A stretch of DNA of 64,000 bases from Vibrio navarrensis. Its GTDB lineage: Bacteria; Pseudomonadota; Gammaproteobacteria; Enterobacterales; Vibrionaceae. The stretch covers positions 1-64,000 of the forward strand of contig NZ_CP065218.1 in the NCBI RefSeq assembly GCF_015767675.1. The letters are read 5' to 3'. Both the position numbers and the translations under genes were made by a program. Below are positions 63,928 through 64,000 of the stretch, piece after piece. Each line of letters starts with the position of its first letter. Positions within the stretch are counted from its first letter, which is position 1. A model generated the notes under the pieces. It saw nothing but the letters and a program-made list of their open reading frames with translations, made no database searches and was not told where the DNA came from.

Positions 63928-64000
63928 TCGGTTGCGCCTCCGGTTGTTTTTTTGGAACGAGTTTCCCAAGCATCCAGACCACGAAAACCAACACACCAAG
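63914..64000 (-). CDS. C-terminal end of a small phage membrane protein (cut by window edge)
   Basis: The last 28 residues are visible: LGVLVFVVWMLGKLVPKKQP, then EAQPNANV and a stop. This is a membrane helix plus a Pro/Gln-rich tail. It overlaps the next gene's start by 14 bp. The rest lies beyond 64000. Confidence 0.55.
   Translation of the reverse strand, partial: LGVLVFVVWMLGKLVPKKQPEAQPNANV

Larger units (their letters stand above)
54923..64000. mobile_element. PM2/corticovirus-like tailless prophage (right end outside window)
   Basis: A block of small, overlapping minus-strand genes contains a P2-type double-jelly-roll capsid protein, an A32-like packaging ATPase, at least seven small membrane proteins, probable spikes, a virion lysin and a holin-like protein, and one plus-strand DNA-binding gene at the left. 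No tail, terminase or portal genes. This is the make-up of membrane-containing icosahedral phages such as PM2, whose prophages are known in Vibrio genomes. The left border is set at the XerCD site. Replication genes and the right att must lie beyond 64000. Confidence 0.85.

Overview
The window looks like a stretch of Vibrio chromosome II, close to V. vulnificus and its relatives. The evidence is gene content: the vxrABCDE operon, pntAB, nrdDG followed by an aromatic aminotransferase, a Vibrio-type TonB2/TonB3 cluster (DUF3450-TtpC-ExbB-ExbD-TonB-TPR), and small Vibrio-restricted families (DUF2986, DUF3069). Several of these sit together on chromosome II in V. cholerae (VCA05xx genes, from memory). 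No rRNA, tRNA or CRISPR array was seen.

Layout. 1-1.7 kb: the start of a PAS-GGDEF gene, then a mosaic of gene remnants. 1.9-6.4 kb: a large outer-membrane metallopeptidase/propeller protein and a PAS chemoreceptor. 6.9-12.4 kb: a NYN-domain protein and a six-gene TonB energy-transduction operon behind a Fur-box promoter. 12.5-22.1 kb: a Dcu C4-dicarboxylate carrier, a Cache chemoreceptor, small conserved proteins, a MATE pump with a divergent AraC regulator, an MFS carrier, thioredoxin 2 and a FabH-like synthase. 22.2-29.7 kb: a sulfane-sulfur/sulfide island (CoA-disulfide reductase-rhodanese, DUF2892, ArsR-type regulator with palindromic operators, two YeeE/YedE half-transporters) running into an RND efflux pair. 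29.8-31.9 kb: a secreted EEP nuclease gene broken by an ISAs1-family element. 32.2-42.2 kb: the anaerobic ribonucleotide reductase nrdDG behind FNR and NrdR sites, an aminotransferase, a lipoprotein retropepsin-like protein, an outer-membrane barrel, a YgiW-type OB-fold protein, cobQ and modABC. 42.3-46.1 kb: two diguanylate cyclases, a ComFB-family protein and an HlyU-family protein. 46.4-53.9 kb: pntAB and vxrABCDE.

From about 54.9 kb to the right edge lies the most unusual part: an integrated tailless, membrane-containing phage related to corticovirus PM2. It encodes a P2-type double-jelly-roll major capsid protein, an A32/P9-like packaging ATPase, many tiny transmembrane proteins, probable spike proteins (one with 16-residue repeats), a virion lysin and a holin-like protein. 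All are on the minus strand and tightly overlapped. Its left edge carries a XerC/XerD recombination site resembling plasmid cer sites (8-bp spacer), suggesting integration at dif in the chromosome II terminus by the host Xer recombinases. A second, nearly identical copy of the ISAs1 element has split the lysin gene, which also seems to carry a frameshift. A pair of perfect 12-bp palindromes 20 bp apart precedes the capsid operon. The right end of the prophage, with its replication and control genes, is outside the window.

Themes: redox and anaerobic life (FNR/NrdR-controlled nrdDG, Dcu, sulfur handling, PntAB, ModABC), envelope sensing (VxrAB), c-di-GMP signalling (three GGDEF genes plus one remnant), and recent mobile-element activity (two IS copies differing at one base, both with intact target duplications).
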